This document shows positions 45,140 through 57,755 of a DNA stretch of 64,000 nucleotides, piece by piece. The notes under the pieces are model-generated. The model searched no databases and had not been told where the DNA came from. It saw only the letters and a list, made by a program, of their open reading frames with translations. The position numbers were made by a program, and so were the translations under genes. The stretch's first letter is position 1; each line of letters opens with the position of its first letter. The stretch lies in NCBI RefSeq assembly GCF_022539505.1, contig NC_061509.1, positions 207,042,254 through 207,106,253 on the forward strand. The letters are read 5' to 3'. Source of the DNA: Lolium rigidum (lineage: Eukaryota > Streptophyta > Magnoliopsida > Poales > Poaceae).

Positions 45140-46552
45140 TGATGTCTACGGGTGCTTCTATTCTTGTAGACAGTGTTGGGCCTCCAAGAGCAGAGGTTTG
45201 TAGAACAAGCAACAAGTTTCCCTTAAGTGGATCACCCAAGGTTTATCGATCTCGGGAGGAAGAGGTCAAAGATATCCCTCTCAAGCAACCCCGCAATCAC
45301 GATAGCAAGAAGTCTCTTGTGTCCCCAACACACCTAATACACTTGTCGATGTATAGGTGCACTAGTTCGGCGAAGAGATAGTGAGATGCAAGTAATATGG
45401 ATGAGTATGAGTGGTAATAGCAATCTGAATAAAATATGGCAGCGAGTAAACATGCAACAAAACAAGAAACAAACGGAGATTCGATGCTTGGAAGCAAGGC
45501 CTAGGGATCCCGCTTTCACTAGTGGACACTCTCAACAATGATCACATAATAGGACTACTCTACACCCTCTTGTTGGATGATGAACACCACTAATTGTGTA
45601 GGATTACACGAACCCTCAATGCCGGAGTTAACAAGCTCCACAATATTCAATGTTCATATTTAAATAACCTTAGAGTGCAAGATAGATCAACACAATCACA
45701 CCAAGAACTAACATAGCATGCACACTGTCACCATCACACTATGAAGGAGGCATAGATCACATCAATACTATCATAGCAATAGTTAACTTCATAATCTACA
45801 AGAGATCACAATCATAGCCTACGCCAAGTACTACACGATGCACACACTGTCACCATTACACCGTGCAGGAGGAATAAACTACTTTAATAACATCACTAGA
45901 GTAGCACATAGATGATATTCAACTAGATCACATAAAGAGAGAGGTGAACCACATAGCTACAGCGGAGCCCTCAGCCTCGGGGGTGAACTCCCTCCTCATC
46001 ATGGAGACAGCGATGGCGGTGGAGACGGCGGTGGAGATGACTCCGGGGCAATTCCCCGTCCGACAGGTGCCGGAACGCGAGACTCCGTCCCCCGAATTGG
46101 AGTTTCGCGATGGCGGCGGCTCTGGATGGTTTTCTCTGGTTTCGTCGAACGTGGTCGAGGTTTTAGGTCAGGGACGACTAAATAGGCGAAGAGGCGGACT
46201 CGGAGGGGCCACGGGGTGCCCACACACTAGGGGGCACGGGCCCCCCCTTGGCCGCGCCAGGGTAGTGTCTGGTGGGCCTGTGGCCCCCCTCTGGCCTCTC
46301 TCGGGTGTTCTGGAAGCTTCGCGTGATCCTAAGATGCTGGGCGTTGATTTCGTCCGATTCCGAGAATATTTCCTTACTAGGATTTCGAAACCAAAAACAG
46401 CGAGAAAACAACAACTGGCCCTTCGGCATCTCGTCAATAGGTTAGTTCCGGAAAACGCATAAATATGATATAAAGTATGTATAAAACATGTAGATATCAT
46501 CAATAATGTGGCATGGAACATAAGAAATTATCGATACGTCGGAGACGTATCA
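45140..46552 (-). repeat. 5' LTR of element C
   Basis: 1413 bp; minus strand starts TGATACGTCTCCGACGTATC. Followed on the plus strand by the duplication ATCAT. Confidence 0.92.
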
Positions 46553-46557
46553 ATCAT

Positions 46558-48598
46558 CCCGACTATTTCCCCCCCGTATTTCCTCGAAAACCAGCCGATA
46601 TTTGGCCAGGAGCGTCATAACTCGAAAACTGTTGAGAAAATCGTCGTCTATTTTGGAAGTTTCGACTGCGGTCCTCCTCTGGTGACCTATGTCGCTTATT
46701 GTGAACAGCATCTTCTCCGTCTGCCCATCTGTTTGCTATCTCCATTAATGCTGACACTGTCCTTGGGTTTGTTCTCCCCAAGTCCTCGACAAAATCTCCT
46801 CGTCGAATTCCTGCCACGAACGCATCTATTGCCCTCTCGTCAGATATGTTCTCTGCCGAGTTTTTTATAATGTTCCATCTCTGGATGTATTTCCTCATTG
46901 ACTCATCATGCTTTTGTCGACATGATCTCAACTCTTCTAGTGATGCAGGTTTTTTGCAGGTGGATCGGAAATTCTTGACGAACACATCTTCAAAACTGTC
47001 CCAACTATCGATAGAACCTGGAGGAAGCTTCTTGATCCAAGATCTTGCGGCTCCACTTAGGTGTACTTGAATGCTTTGCATGGCTGTTGCCCTGGTTCCA
47101 CCTATCAATTTCACCGTGTCGAGGTAATCCACTAGCCAATCCTCGGGATCTTGTAGGCCATCAAATTTCTTGAAATTGTCGGGTAACTTAAATCCTGACG
47201 GGACTCGAGTTTTTCGAACTCGTCTCGTGAAGCACGGGAGTCCACACATATCTTCTTCAGCAACTTCTGGTGAGTGCCGATGTTCCCATCTATCTTGTCG
47301 CGCTCTATCCACTCTGGCCTGAGTCGCTGTATCTCTAACCCCGCTTGCTCTCGGGGGATCTTGCACTGCTACGGTAGGTCGTGGGCTATTTTGTCTTGCA
47401 GCTCCTTCGGGAGGTGTAGCTGCGAATGCTTCTCCCATAGCTCCACATCCTGCCATGGCCATGTTATACAACGCTTCTCTTGGATCTCCAGGAGGTGGTC
47501 TGGACGCTAAGATGAAAGCTTGCGTTGCCATGTACCCAGCTTCCGGTGTTTTAGGAATGATATTCTCCCTCGTGTCGATGGACATAAAAGACATGTCGAG
47601 GTTTTGAACCAAATTCTCTCTCTCTGCTTCAGGTATGTTTTGCAGCCGAGATCTTGCTCTCCTTCGAGCTTCTCTGTGACTATCTCCCGAAGTTCCTGAT
47701 TATCGGCTTAAATCTGCCCTTCGCCTGCTTGACGTGGAGGCTGCCTCCCTTCTTCTATCCAAAGCGGCTGTCTGTTTTTCTAATTCTCTGCCAACACGAG
47801 CGAGTCTATATTGATAAGCTTGCAATTCTTCTGTCGTAGCAGTTGTAGTCATTGGTTCTGTACCGTCCATAGCTCTTGCAGCTCTGTCCCATGCTTCCTA
47901 TGGTAGTTGAACCCTTAGACGCGGTGTAGACCCGATATATTTAGTGCCTAAACCTCGCCTGAGATCAGCGGGATCGACATATGGGTTTCCCGCATCGTCG
48001 AAAGCCTCTGACGTCTCTGGTTCTGATCGGCTTGGTTCTACGATTGCATAGATCTGATGATATTTATGGACCTTGTCGGGTTTGGTGACACCATCATTGA
48101 GATTGGTGAAGACCTTTCCAACAGTAAGAGATCTATCGATGAAGTTGAAGCTGTCGATGTAGCTCGAGTCATCGCTTATATCGGAGTCCGCAGATGACTC
48201 GAAAGACATGTCGCTGAAGATCTTGGCAAGTTTTTCACTTGCCCTGGTGCTGATGAAGTGTGGCGACGAAATCTCCTCGTCGCTTGACTCGATTGATGAT
48301 GCGGAGCTTGAAAAATCGGGATCGACCGCTGATAATCCCCACGAGATCGGAATTTCAAGACGATATGATCCTTCCTTCTCGACGCGGAAGTGGAACTTTC
48401 CAAACTTCATCTCCATGGGCTCCTCCAGATACGCATATGCATCCAAACGGGAGGGCGGGTGAGGAACAAAATCAACGAGACCGGTTTCGATCCGTTTACC
48501 TCTCGTCCATGGCGTTGCTTGCTACCGACGAAGTCGACGATCTTGAATGTGCCATCGAGATCAGATCCTTGACACCTCTAATCCCCACAGACGGCGCC
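46558..48598 (-). pseudogene. Gypsy B gag, 5' part
   Basis: Two frames cover it. The N-terminal acidic part lies at 47898-48446 and upstream. The gag core lies at 46563-47612 (NFKKFDGLQDPEDWL, IKKLPPGSIDSWDSFEDVF, KYIQRWNIIKN, RRSPEEDRSRNFQNRRR). A frame break occurs near 47700-47900. The core is open for 349 codons, better than in A. Confidence 0.85.
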
Positions 48599-48601
48599 AA
48601 T

Positions 48602-48987
48602 TGACAAGGGATTAACTTACCAATGCCTACAGATTGTAGACTAGGGTTTTAGTCGGGAGTAGAGGGCAAGTAGACCTCGAAGGTTTCAGCCGAAAAGGAC
48701 TCGACGATGTAAAAACTAGGGTTGCGTGAACAATGAATCGATCCTCTCTTTGTCCCTCGACTCCCCCTTATATAGGAGGCGGAGCCGAGGGATTCGTAAT
48801 ACACAGGTTACAGAGTCCGGGAGGGTTTCCAACCCGTCCCGCAAGATTACAAGTAGTACTTCCTAATACAACTCTAGCTTTCCTTAATAATAACTTGGGC
48901 TTCCGAATCTTCTTATTCTTCGAGTCATGGGCCTTCAGTAAACCCCGGGTACCATCTTCGGCAGACCCATTTGGGATGCCTATGTCA
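48602..48987 (-). repeat. 5' LTR of Gypsy element B
   Basis: 386 bp, minus strand TGACATAGGC to CCTTGTCA, equal in length to the A LTR. A TATA-like CCTATATAAGGGG is at about 48768. The primer-binding site (same as in A) lies directly left, at about 48583-48599. Confidence 0.85.
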
Positions 48988-49499
48988 ATGGAGGCGTCTT
49001 TTCTTCTCTTCTTCTATCTTTTCTGATGTAAGGCCCAGAAAGAGAAGGCTGGGGGAAGGTACATGCAATACAAAAGTTTCAGAGGCGCCCGGACATAGAG
49101 GGTGTGTCTGGTAGGTCGGGTCTACCCAGAAAATTTCCTCCCAACCGAGAATTTTGGGCCATCCAGTGTTTGTTAGGTCGGGTCACCGTATCTGGGCAGT
49201 GCCCACCTCATACAGAAAACGGCCTTCAGCCCTGCCCGGTTGCGAAGCCCGAATTGAGCTTCTCACCTCAGCTCGGTTGAGCTCATCCGGAAAGCGAGAC
49301 CGCGCGGCCCCAAAAGAATCTCCTCGCATCCCACCCTCGTGAATCGTCTCACCTCCACCCGGTACCCCCGAGCCACAAACCCCCGCTCGTCTCTCCTCCT
49401 CACGCATCGCCGCCGCCGTCGCCCTGATATCACCGTCTCCACCGACTCCCCTGACTCCCTTGAGACCCGCTGGAAGGTAGATGGAGGCCGACTTCCGAC

Positions 49500-51256
49500 T
49501 GTTGGGATTCGTAGCATACAAAACAAAAAATTCCTTCCGCAAGAACGAATAACAAGCCAAGATCCAATCTAGAAGATGGTAGCAACGAGAAGATCATGAG
49601 ACTAACCCTCGAAGATTTCCAAAGCCTACGAGATTAGATCTCGTTGTTGCTGTAGTCGATCACTTGCCGCTTTCAAAAGCGCGTAGAAGATCTTGACGGT
49701 GCCACAGTCGGGCAGCACCTCCGTACTCGGTCACACATTCGGTGTTGATGACGACGTCCTTCTCCCTGTTCCAGCAGGCAACTGATGTAGTAGATCCTCC
49801 TCGGAATCCCGACAGCACGACGGCGTGGTGTCGGTGGTGGTGGAGATCTCCGGCAGGGCTTCGCCTAAGCACCATGGGAGAAGATGGAGGAGGGGAGAGG
49901 CTAGGGTTTGGGAGAGGGGGCTTGGGCTGCGACTTGTGGTGCCTTTGGGGTGCCCCTTGGTCCCTTTAAATAGGTGGCCAAGCCCCTTGGGTTGTCCATA
50001 AACCTGCCCCCAAGTTTGACTGAGTTCCGATAGGTTTCCGGTTCCGAAAACCTACTCCTTCTCGAACTCTTTTGCCAATTCCGAAATTGCATTAAGGAAA
50101 GACTTATTTTCCTTTAAGACAACGTGGTTGCACCTATTATGGAACCCTCCGGACTTCCTTAGACATCCCGGGTCGTCCCGGACACTTCCGGAACCTTCCA
50201 TAATATTCCGGACTATTCCGGTCCTTCCAAAACCTTCCAGAAGCTCCGGTCAAAACACCGGACTTTTTCCGAACCCCAGAAAATGACTTCCCATATATGA
50301 ATCTTATTCTGCGAACCATTCCGAAATTCCTCGTGATGTCCTGGATCCCATCCGAGACTCCGAACAACATTCGAACTCCATTCCATATTCCATATCTACT
50401 TAAAACGACATCAAACCTTAAGTGTGTCACCCTACGGTTCGAGAACTATGCGGACATGATCGAGACTCCTCTCCGATCAATAACTAATAGCGGGAACTGG
50501 AGATCCATAATAGCTCCCACATATTCAACGATGACTTCGTGATCGAAAGAACCATTCACATAAAATAACAATTCCATTTGTCTCGCGATATTTTACTTAT
50601 CCGAAGTTTGATCGTCGGTATCTCCATACCTAGTTCAACCTCGTTACCGATAAGTACTCTTTACTCGTACCGTGATATGATATGCCTTGTGAACCATTCA
50701 CATGCTTGCAAGCTAATTGGATGTCATTCCACCGAGAGGCCCCAGAGAATATCTATCCGTCATTAGGATGGACAAATCCCACTATTGATCCATATGCCTC
50801 AACTCATACTTTCCGAATACTTAATCCCATGTTTATAACCACCAATTTACGCAGTGGCGTTTGATGTAATCAAAGTACCCGTCCGGTATAAGTGATTTAC
50901 ATGATCTCATGGTCAAAGGATTAAGTTACTATGCATATTAAAGTTTGAAGCATAAAGAACTAAATGACTTGATCATATGCTACGCTTACTATGGGTGTAT
51001 GTCCATCACATCATTCACTTAATGAAATGACCTTGTTATTAAACATCCAATGTTCATGATCAGGAAACCATGATCATCTATTAATCAACAAGCTAGTTAA
51101 ACGAGAGGCTTACTAGGGACTCTGGTTGTTTACACAACACACATGTATCAATGTTTCCGGTTAATACAATTATAGAATGGAGTGTAAACATTTATCATAA
51201 ACACTAAGATATAATAATAACTATTTTATTATTGCCTCTCGGGCATATCTCCAACA
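49500..51256 (-). mobile_element. solo LTR of a BARE-1/Angela/WIS-type Copia element
   Basis: 1757 bp from TGTTGGGATTC to TCTCCAACA, flanked by perfect duplications CCGAC (49495-49499 and 51257-51261). On the minus strand it starts TGTTGGAGATATGCC, then GAGGCAATAATAA, the hallmark start of BARE-1/Angela LTRs. Length fits that group. No internal domain remains, so it arose by LTR-LTR recombination. Confidence 0.9.
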
Positions 51257-51486
51257 CCGACGCTCCTCCCCTGGACGGCCGCGAACTCGCAGATCGAGCC
51301 GACATGGAGCTCTCGAGCTCCACCTCACCGCTCGTCGGTCAAGGCTGACCAGGCCATCCCTCGACCTCGCGCGTCGGCCTTCTTCTCCGACGGCCATCCA
51401 CCTCCACCTCCATTTGATGGTAATCTCACCAACTCAGAGAGGAGGTGACCACATCTAACTCAGATGCAGCCTACCAAACAACCTCT

Positions 51487-52679
51487 TGATGACCCACAAG
51501 TATAGGGGATCACAACAGTCTTCGAGGTAAGTAAAACCAAATTTATTGATTCGACACAAGGGGATGTAAAGAATACTTATAAGCCTTAACAACGGAGTTG
51601 TCAATTCAGCTGCACCTGGAAAAGCACTAGTAACATGGGTGATGTGAAAGAAGCAGTAATATGAGAGCAATGACAATAGTAACACAACAACAATAGCACA
51701 GAGGAGATGGCACCAGAAAGTATTCCAGTGCGGAGTTGACTGTACATCAATGATGATGATGATAGAAGGACCGGGGTTCCCAGCTATCTACACTAGTGAT
51801 AACTCTCTAAATAACATGTGTTGGGTGAACAAATTACAGTTGGGCAATTGATAATTATGAGGCCATGACAATGCATGCTATGATAAGATAAAGTTTACTG
51901 TAGTATTTAATTGGGCATTACAACATAATACATAGAACGTAATCCAACTGCATCTATGACTAATAATCCACCTTCAGGTTATCATCCGAACCCCTTCCAG
52001 TATTAAGTTGCAAGCAACAGACTATCGCATTAAGCAATGTGTGTAAATTAAATAATAGAATTATCCTTAGACAAAACATTGTTGTTTTCTCCCTAGTAGC
52101 AACATGACATCTACAATCTTAGAAGTTATTGTCACTCTTCCAGAAAACTAGAGGCATGAACCCACTATCGAGTATAAATACTCCCTCTTGGAGATACAAG
52201 AAAGTACTTGATCAAGGTAACTACAAGTACCAGAGAGCATGCAAGATCTTAAATAACAGTAGTATGATAATATGATGAACAATCTGATCACAATTCCACA
52301 ATTTATTGGATCCCAACAAACACAACACCAATTACATCATATGGATCTCAATCATGTAAGGCAGCTCATGAGATCATTGTATTGAAGTACATGGGAGAGG
52401 GAGTACCAACTAGCTACAGCCGAGAACCCGTAGTCCAGGGGAACTACTCACGAACCATCATGGAGTCGAAGTGGAGGCGGTGGAATCGATGGAGATGGCT
52501 TCGAGGGTCAATCCCCGTCCCGGCAGGGTGCCGGAACGGGAACTTCTGGCCCCCGAAACTCGTCTGGACGATGACGACGGCGACAGAACTTTTCGTGGAT
52601 GGAGGCTTGATGTTTCAGGGTTTTCGCGTCGGAGGCAATTTATAGGCGGAAGGGTGAGGTTGGTGGGCGCCTGGTGGGC
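51487..52679 (-). mobile_element. solo LTR H, left part (continues 59358-59691)
   Basis: It starts TGATGACCCACAAGTATAGG on the plus strand and is interrupted at 52679 by element D. The rest is 59358-59691. Joined length about 1527 bp, minus orientation. Flanks CCTCT (51482-51486) and CCTGT (59692-59696) agree at four of five positions, a slightly eroded duplication. Confidence 0.75.
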
Positions 52680-54276
52680 TGATACGTCTCCGACGTATCG
52701 ATAATTTCTTATGTTCCATGCCACATTATTGATGATATCTACATGTTTTATGCATACTTTATGTCATATTTATGCATTTTCCGGCACTAACCTATTAACG
52801 AGATGCCGAAGAGCCGATTCTGTCGTTTTCTGCTGTTTTTGGTTTCGTAAATCCTAGTAAGGAAATATTCTCGGAATTGGACGAAATCAACGCCCGGGGT
52901 CCTATTTTTGCACGAAGCTTCCGGAAGACCGAGGGGAAAGGAAGTGGGGCCACGAGGCGCCGCCACAACAGGGCGGCGCAGCCCATGCCCCGGCCGCGCG
53001 GCCCCGGTGTGTGGGGCCCTCGTGTGGCCCCCGCGTTGCCCTTCCGCCTACTTAAAGCCTTCGTCGCGAAACCCCCGATACCGAGAGCCACGATACGGAA
53101 AACCTTCCGGAGACGCCGCTGCCGCCAATCCCATCTCGGGGGATTCAGGAGATCGCCTCCGGCACCTCTGCCGGAGAGGGGAATCATCTCCCGGAGGACT
53201 CTTCACCGCCATGGTCGCCTCCGGAGTGATGAGTGAGTAGTTCACCCCTGGACTATGGGTCCATAGCAGTAACTAGATGGTCGTCTTCTCCTCATGTGCT
53301 TCATTGTTGGATCTTGTGAGCCGCCTAACATGATCAAGATCATCTATCTGTAATGCTATATGTTGTGTTTGTCGGGATCCGATGGATAGAGAATACTATG
53401 CTATGTTGATTATCAATCTATTACCTATGTGTTGTTTATGATCTTGCATGCTCTCCGTTATTAGTAGAGGCTCTGCCAAGTTTTTGCTCTTAACTCCAAG
53501 AGGGAGTATTTATGCTCGATAGTGGGTTCATGCCTCCATTAAATCTGGGACAAGTGACGAGAAAGTTCTAAGGTTGTGGATGTGTTGTTGCCACTAGGGA
53601 TAAAACAATGATGCTATGTCCGAGGATGTAGTTATTGATTACATTACGCACCATACTTAATGCAATTGTCTGTTGTTTGCAACTTAATACTGGAAGGGGT
53701 TCGGATGATAACCTGAAGGTGGACTTTTTAGGCATAGATGCATGCTGGATAGCGGTCTATGTACTTTGTCGTAATGCCCAATTAAATCTCACTATAATTA
53801 TCATATCATGTATGTGCATTGTCATGCTCTCTCTATTTGTCAATTGCCCGACTGTAATTTGTTCACCCAACATGCTATTTATCTTATGGGAGAGACACCT
53901 CTAGTGAACTGTGGACCCCGGTCCATTCTTTTACATCGAATACAATCTACTCGCAATACTTGTTCTACTCGTTTTCCGCAAACAATCATCATCCACACTA
54001 TACATCTAATCCTTTGTTACAGCAAGCCGGTGAGATTGACAACCTCACTCTGTTTCGTTGGGGCAAAGTACTTTGGTTGTGTTGTGCAGGTTCCACGTTG
54101 GCGCCGGAATCCCTGGTGTTGCGCCGCACTACATCCCGCCGCCATCAACCTTCGACGTGCTTCTTGGCTCCTCCTGGTTCGATAAACCTTGGTTTCTTAC
54201 CGAGGGAAAACTTGCTGCCGTACGCATCACACCTTCCTCTTGGGGTTCCCAACGGACGCGTGCTGTACGCGTATCA
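52680..54276 (+). repeat. 5' LTR of element D
   Basis: 1597 bp, TGATACGTCTCCGACGTATC to TACGCGTATCA. The first 20 bases form a near-palindrome (GATACGTC, TCC, GACGTATC). It differs from the 3' LTR at scattered sites. Confidence 0.92.
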
Positions 54277-54287
54277 AGCTACTTTTC

Positions 54288-54305
54288 TGGCGCCGTTGCC
54301 GGGGA
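54288..54305 (+). other. primer-binding site of element D
   Basis: TGGCGCCGTTGCCGGGGA, eleven bases after the LTR, complementary to the tRNA-Asp 3' end. Confidence 0.8.
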
Positions 54306-54516
54306 GATCAAGACACGCTGCAGGGGGAGTCTCCACAATCCAATCTCTTTACTTTGTTTTTGTCTTGCTTTATTTTATTTACTTTCTTTGTTTGCTGGAT
54401 TATATCAAAAGACAAAAAAATAGTTGCTGGCTTTACTTTATTTACTGTCTTGCACTCTATATCAAAAACACAAAAAATTAGTTACTTGCATTTACTTTAT
54501 TTTCCTTTAGTTTATC

Positions 54517-55161
54517 ATGTTTCCTCCTAAGTTTACTCTGAAAGATATACCGGTAGGACGTGGGTCTATAATTGGAAAAGATAATATAGAAGATTTTTTC
54601 ACTCATGTTAGTACCACTGAAGATTCTGAAGATAGACACTTGGTAGAACTTGCTCCTACTTATGAAATTGTTGTTGCTTCTTTAGTTCACGTGTTGGAAA
54701 CTAAATTTGTTAATCTCAATCCTGTAATTCAACATATGTTTCTTACACTTAGTGATATGGAAGAAGGAGAAAATAAAGATGTTGTATTAGAAACCCTTCT
54801 TAAAGAATTTGGGGGAATAGCAAGAGAAGCCAGAAAAGTCTTCACTAAATATAATATGTTAGGCTCTTATACCAATTTTGCAAGTACCCTTGAAAAAATG
54901 GAAAAAGATAGACAAAAGTATACTAATCAAGTTAATTATGAGGGGGATATTAAAACCTCAATACCGTGCAAACTCTTAGGAATGTGCGAGGCACTAGAAA
55001 ATAATTATGCTTGGCTTGTTCCCGAAAATTTGTTTGATGAAAATATCAAGCCTAAGACTAATGAAAAGGGAGCCTATGAAACTTACATAGATAAGATACA
55101 ATGCATAGTTGAGAAAACTCCAAACCCCGCTGTCGATGCATCATCTCTTGATAACACTTGA
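54517..55161 (+). CDS. element D internal protein of unknown function
   Basis: An intact 214-residue frame from ATG 54517 (MFPPKFTLKDIPVGRGS) to TGA. It is helix-rich and acidic (LSDMEEGENKDVVLETLLKE, YTNFASTLEKMEKDRQKY) and ends DASSLDNT. It has no zinc knuckle, protease or RT motif. It may be a highly derived gag or a retroelement-specific accessory protein. Only its last few codons match element E's frame. The intact reading over 640 bases in a dead-looking repeat is notable. Confidence 0.6.
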   Translation: MFPPKFTLKDIPVGRGSIIGKDNIEDFFTHVSTTEDSEDRHLVELAPTYEIVVASLVHVLETKFVNLNPVIQHMFLTLSDMEEGENKDVVLETLLKEFGGIAREARKVFTKYNMLGSYTNFASTLEKMEKDRQKYTNQVNYEGDIKTSIPCKLLGMCEALENNYAWLVPENLFDENIKPKTNEKGAYETYIDKIQCIVEKTPNPAVDASSLDNT

Positions 55162-55859
55162 TATACACTTTCTGCGCCTAGCTGAAAGGCGTTAAAGAAA
55201 AGCGCTTATGGGAGACAACCCATGTTTTTACTACAGTATTATATTTTATATTTGAGTCTTGGAAGTTGTTTACTACTGTAGCAACCTCTCCTTATCTTAG
55301 TTTTGTGCGTTGTTGTGCCAAGTAAAGTCGTTGATAGTAAGGTTCGTACTAGATTTGGATTACTGCGCAGAAACAGATTTCTTTGTCGTCACGAATTTTG
55401 ACCTGCCTCTCCGTAGGTAGCTCGGAAAAATATGCCAATTTATGTGAGTGATCCTCGGATATGTACGCAACTTTCATTCAATTTGAGCATTTTCATTTGA
55501 GCAAGTCTGGTGCCTCAATAAAATCCATCTTTACGGACTGTTCTGTTTTGACAGATTCTGCCTTTTATTTCGCATTGCCTCTTTTGCTATGATGGATGAA
55601 TTTCTTTGTTCCATTAATGTCCAGTAGCTTTGTGCAATGTCCATAAGTGTTAAGAATGATTGTGTCACCTCTGAACATGTGAATTTTTATTATGCACTAA
55701 CCCTCTAATGAGTTGTTTCGAGTTTGGTGTGGAGGAAGTTTTCAAGGATCAAGAGAGGGAGATGATACAATATGATCAAGGAGAGTGAAAGCTCTAAGCT
55801 TGGGGATGCCCCGGTGGTTCACCCCTGCATATTTTAAGAAGACTCAAGCGTCTAAGCTT

Positions 55860-55880
55860 GGGGATGCCCAAGGCATCCCC
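55860..55880 (+). other. perfect 9-bp hairpin with CAA loop (element D)
   Basis: Same hairpin as 33075-33095 in element E, in the same context. A further GGGGATGCC copy lies 60 bases upstream. Confidence 0.8.
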
Positions 55881-57738
55881 TTCTTCATCGACAACATTAT
55901 CGGGTTCCTCCCCTGAAACTATATTTTTATTCCATCACATCTTATGTGCTTTGCTTGGAGCGTCGGTTTGTTTTTGTTTTTTGTTTTGTTTGAATAAAAT
56001 GGATCCTAGCATTCATTGTGTGGGAGAGAGACACGCTCCGCTGTTGCATATGGACAAATATGTCCTTAGTCTTTACTCATAGTATTCATGGCGAAGGTTG
56101 AATCTTCTTCGTTAAATTGTTATATGGTTGGAATCGGGAAATGCTACATGTAGTAATTCTAAAATGTCTTGAATAATTTGATATTTGGCAATTGTTGTGC
56201 TCATGTTTAAGCTCTTGCATCATATACTTTGCACCCATTAATGAAAAAATACATAGAGCTTGCTAAAATTTGGTTTGCATATTTGATCTCTCTAAAGTCT
56301 AGATAATTTCTAGTATTGAGTTTTGAACAACAAGGAAGACGGTGTAGAGTCTTATAATGTTTACAATATGTCTTTTATGTGCGTTTTGCTGCACCGGTTC
56401 ATCCTTGTGTTTGTTTCAAATAACCTTGCTAGCCTAAAACTTGTATCGAGAGGGAATACTTCTCATGCATCCAAAATCCTTGAGCCAACCACTATGCCAT
56501 TTTTGTCCACCATACCTACCTACTACATGGTATTTCTCCGCCATTCCAAAGTAAATTGCTTGAGTGCTACCTTTAAAATTTCCATTCTTTACCTTTGCAA
56601 TATATAGCTCATGGGACAAATAGCTTAAAAACTACTGTGGTATTGAATATGTACTTATGCACTTTATCTATTATTAAGTTGCTTGTTGTGCGATAACCAT
56701 GTTCCTGGGGACGCCATCAACTACTCTTTGTTGAATATCATGTGAGTTGCTATGCATGTCCGTCTTGTCTGAAGTAAGGGAGATTTACCACTCATTTAAT
56801 GGTTAGAGCATGCATATTGTTAGAGAAGAACATTGGGCCGCTAACTAAAGCCATGAATCATGGTGGAAGTTTCGATTTTGGACATATATCCTCAATCTCA
56901 TATGAGAACATTAATTGTTGCTACATGCTTATGCATTAAAGAGGAGTCCATTATCTCGTTGTCTATGTTGTCCCGGTTTGGATGTCTAAGTTGAGAATAA
57001 TCAAAAGCGAGAAATCCAAATGCGAGTTTTCTCCTTAGACCTTTGTACATGCGGCATAGAGGTACCCCTTTGTGACACTTGGTTAAAACATGTGTATTGC
57101 GATAATCCCGGTAATCCAAGCTAATTAGGACAAGGTGCGGGCACTATTAGTATACTATGCATGAGGCTTGCAACTTGTAAGATATAATTTACATGATACA
57201 TATGCTTTATTACTACCGTTGACAAAATTGTTTCTTGTTTTCAAAACCAAAGCTCTAGCACAAATATAGCAATCAATGCTTCCTCTGCGAAGGGCCTTTC
57301 TTTTACTTTTATGTTGAGTCAGTTCACCTATCTCTCTCCACCTCAAGAAGCAAACACTTGTGTGAACTGTGCATTGATTCCTACATACTTGCATATTGCA
57401 CTTGTTATATTACTCTATGTTGACAATTATCCATGAGATATACATGTTACAAGTTGAAAGCAACCGCTGAAACTTAATCTTCCTTTGTGTTGCTTCAATA
57501 CCTTTACTTTGATTTATTGCTTTATGAGTTAACTCTTATGCAAAACTTATTGATGCTTGTCTTGAAGTGCTATTCATGAAAAGTCTTTGCTTTATGATTC
57601 ATTTGTTTACTCATGTCATTACCATTGTTTTGATCGCTGCATTCATTACATATGCTTACAATAGTATGATCAAGGTTATGATGGCATGTCACTCCGAAAT
57701 TATCTTTGTTATCGTTTACCCGCTCGGGACGAGCGAGA

Positions 57739-57755
57739 ACTAAGCTTGGGGATGC
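57739..57755 (+). other. polypurine tract of element D
   Basis: ACTAAGCTTGGGGATGC directly before the 3' LTR. Its core repeats the motif found twice in the internal region. Confidence 0.7.

Larger units (their letters stand above)
40457..46552 (-). mobile_element. non-autonomous LTR element C, complete
   Basis: 6096 bp bounded by perfect 5-bp duplications ATCAT (40452-40456 and 46553-46557). LTRs are 40457-41867 and 45140-46552, the primer-binding site lies at about 45112-45131 and the polypurine tract at 41868-41885. The element lies on the minus strand. The internal 3.27 kb has a broken gag-like frame and a long non-coding part with two tandem hairpins, and no pol. It shares the U3 start and internal 3' half with D and E, but has a different LTR 3' half and a different coding module. 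It must be mobilised in trans. Confidence 0.9.
36882..48987 (-). mobile_element. Gypsy LTR retrotransposon B, split by element C
   Basis: Same family as element A, on the minus strand. The 5' LTR is 48602-48987; gag 5' part is 46558-48598; gag 3' part, protease, RT and integrase follow at 36882-40456. Element C (40457-46552) with target duplication ATCAT splits gag. Integrase is cut by LTR fragment F at 36882, so the 3' LTR is missing. Net length about 6.0 kb. Its gag is less damaged than that of A, but it has an in-frame TGA, the shared TAG and an internal deletion, so it is dead. Confidence 0.9.

Noticed and set aside
51464..51486. Right end of the TIR element at 51486 rather than 59778
   Set aside because: The pairing with the left end is weaker (the GTGTGT block is not matched) and the flank does not repeat AGA; kept only as an alternative.
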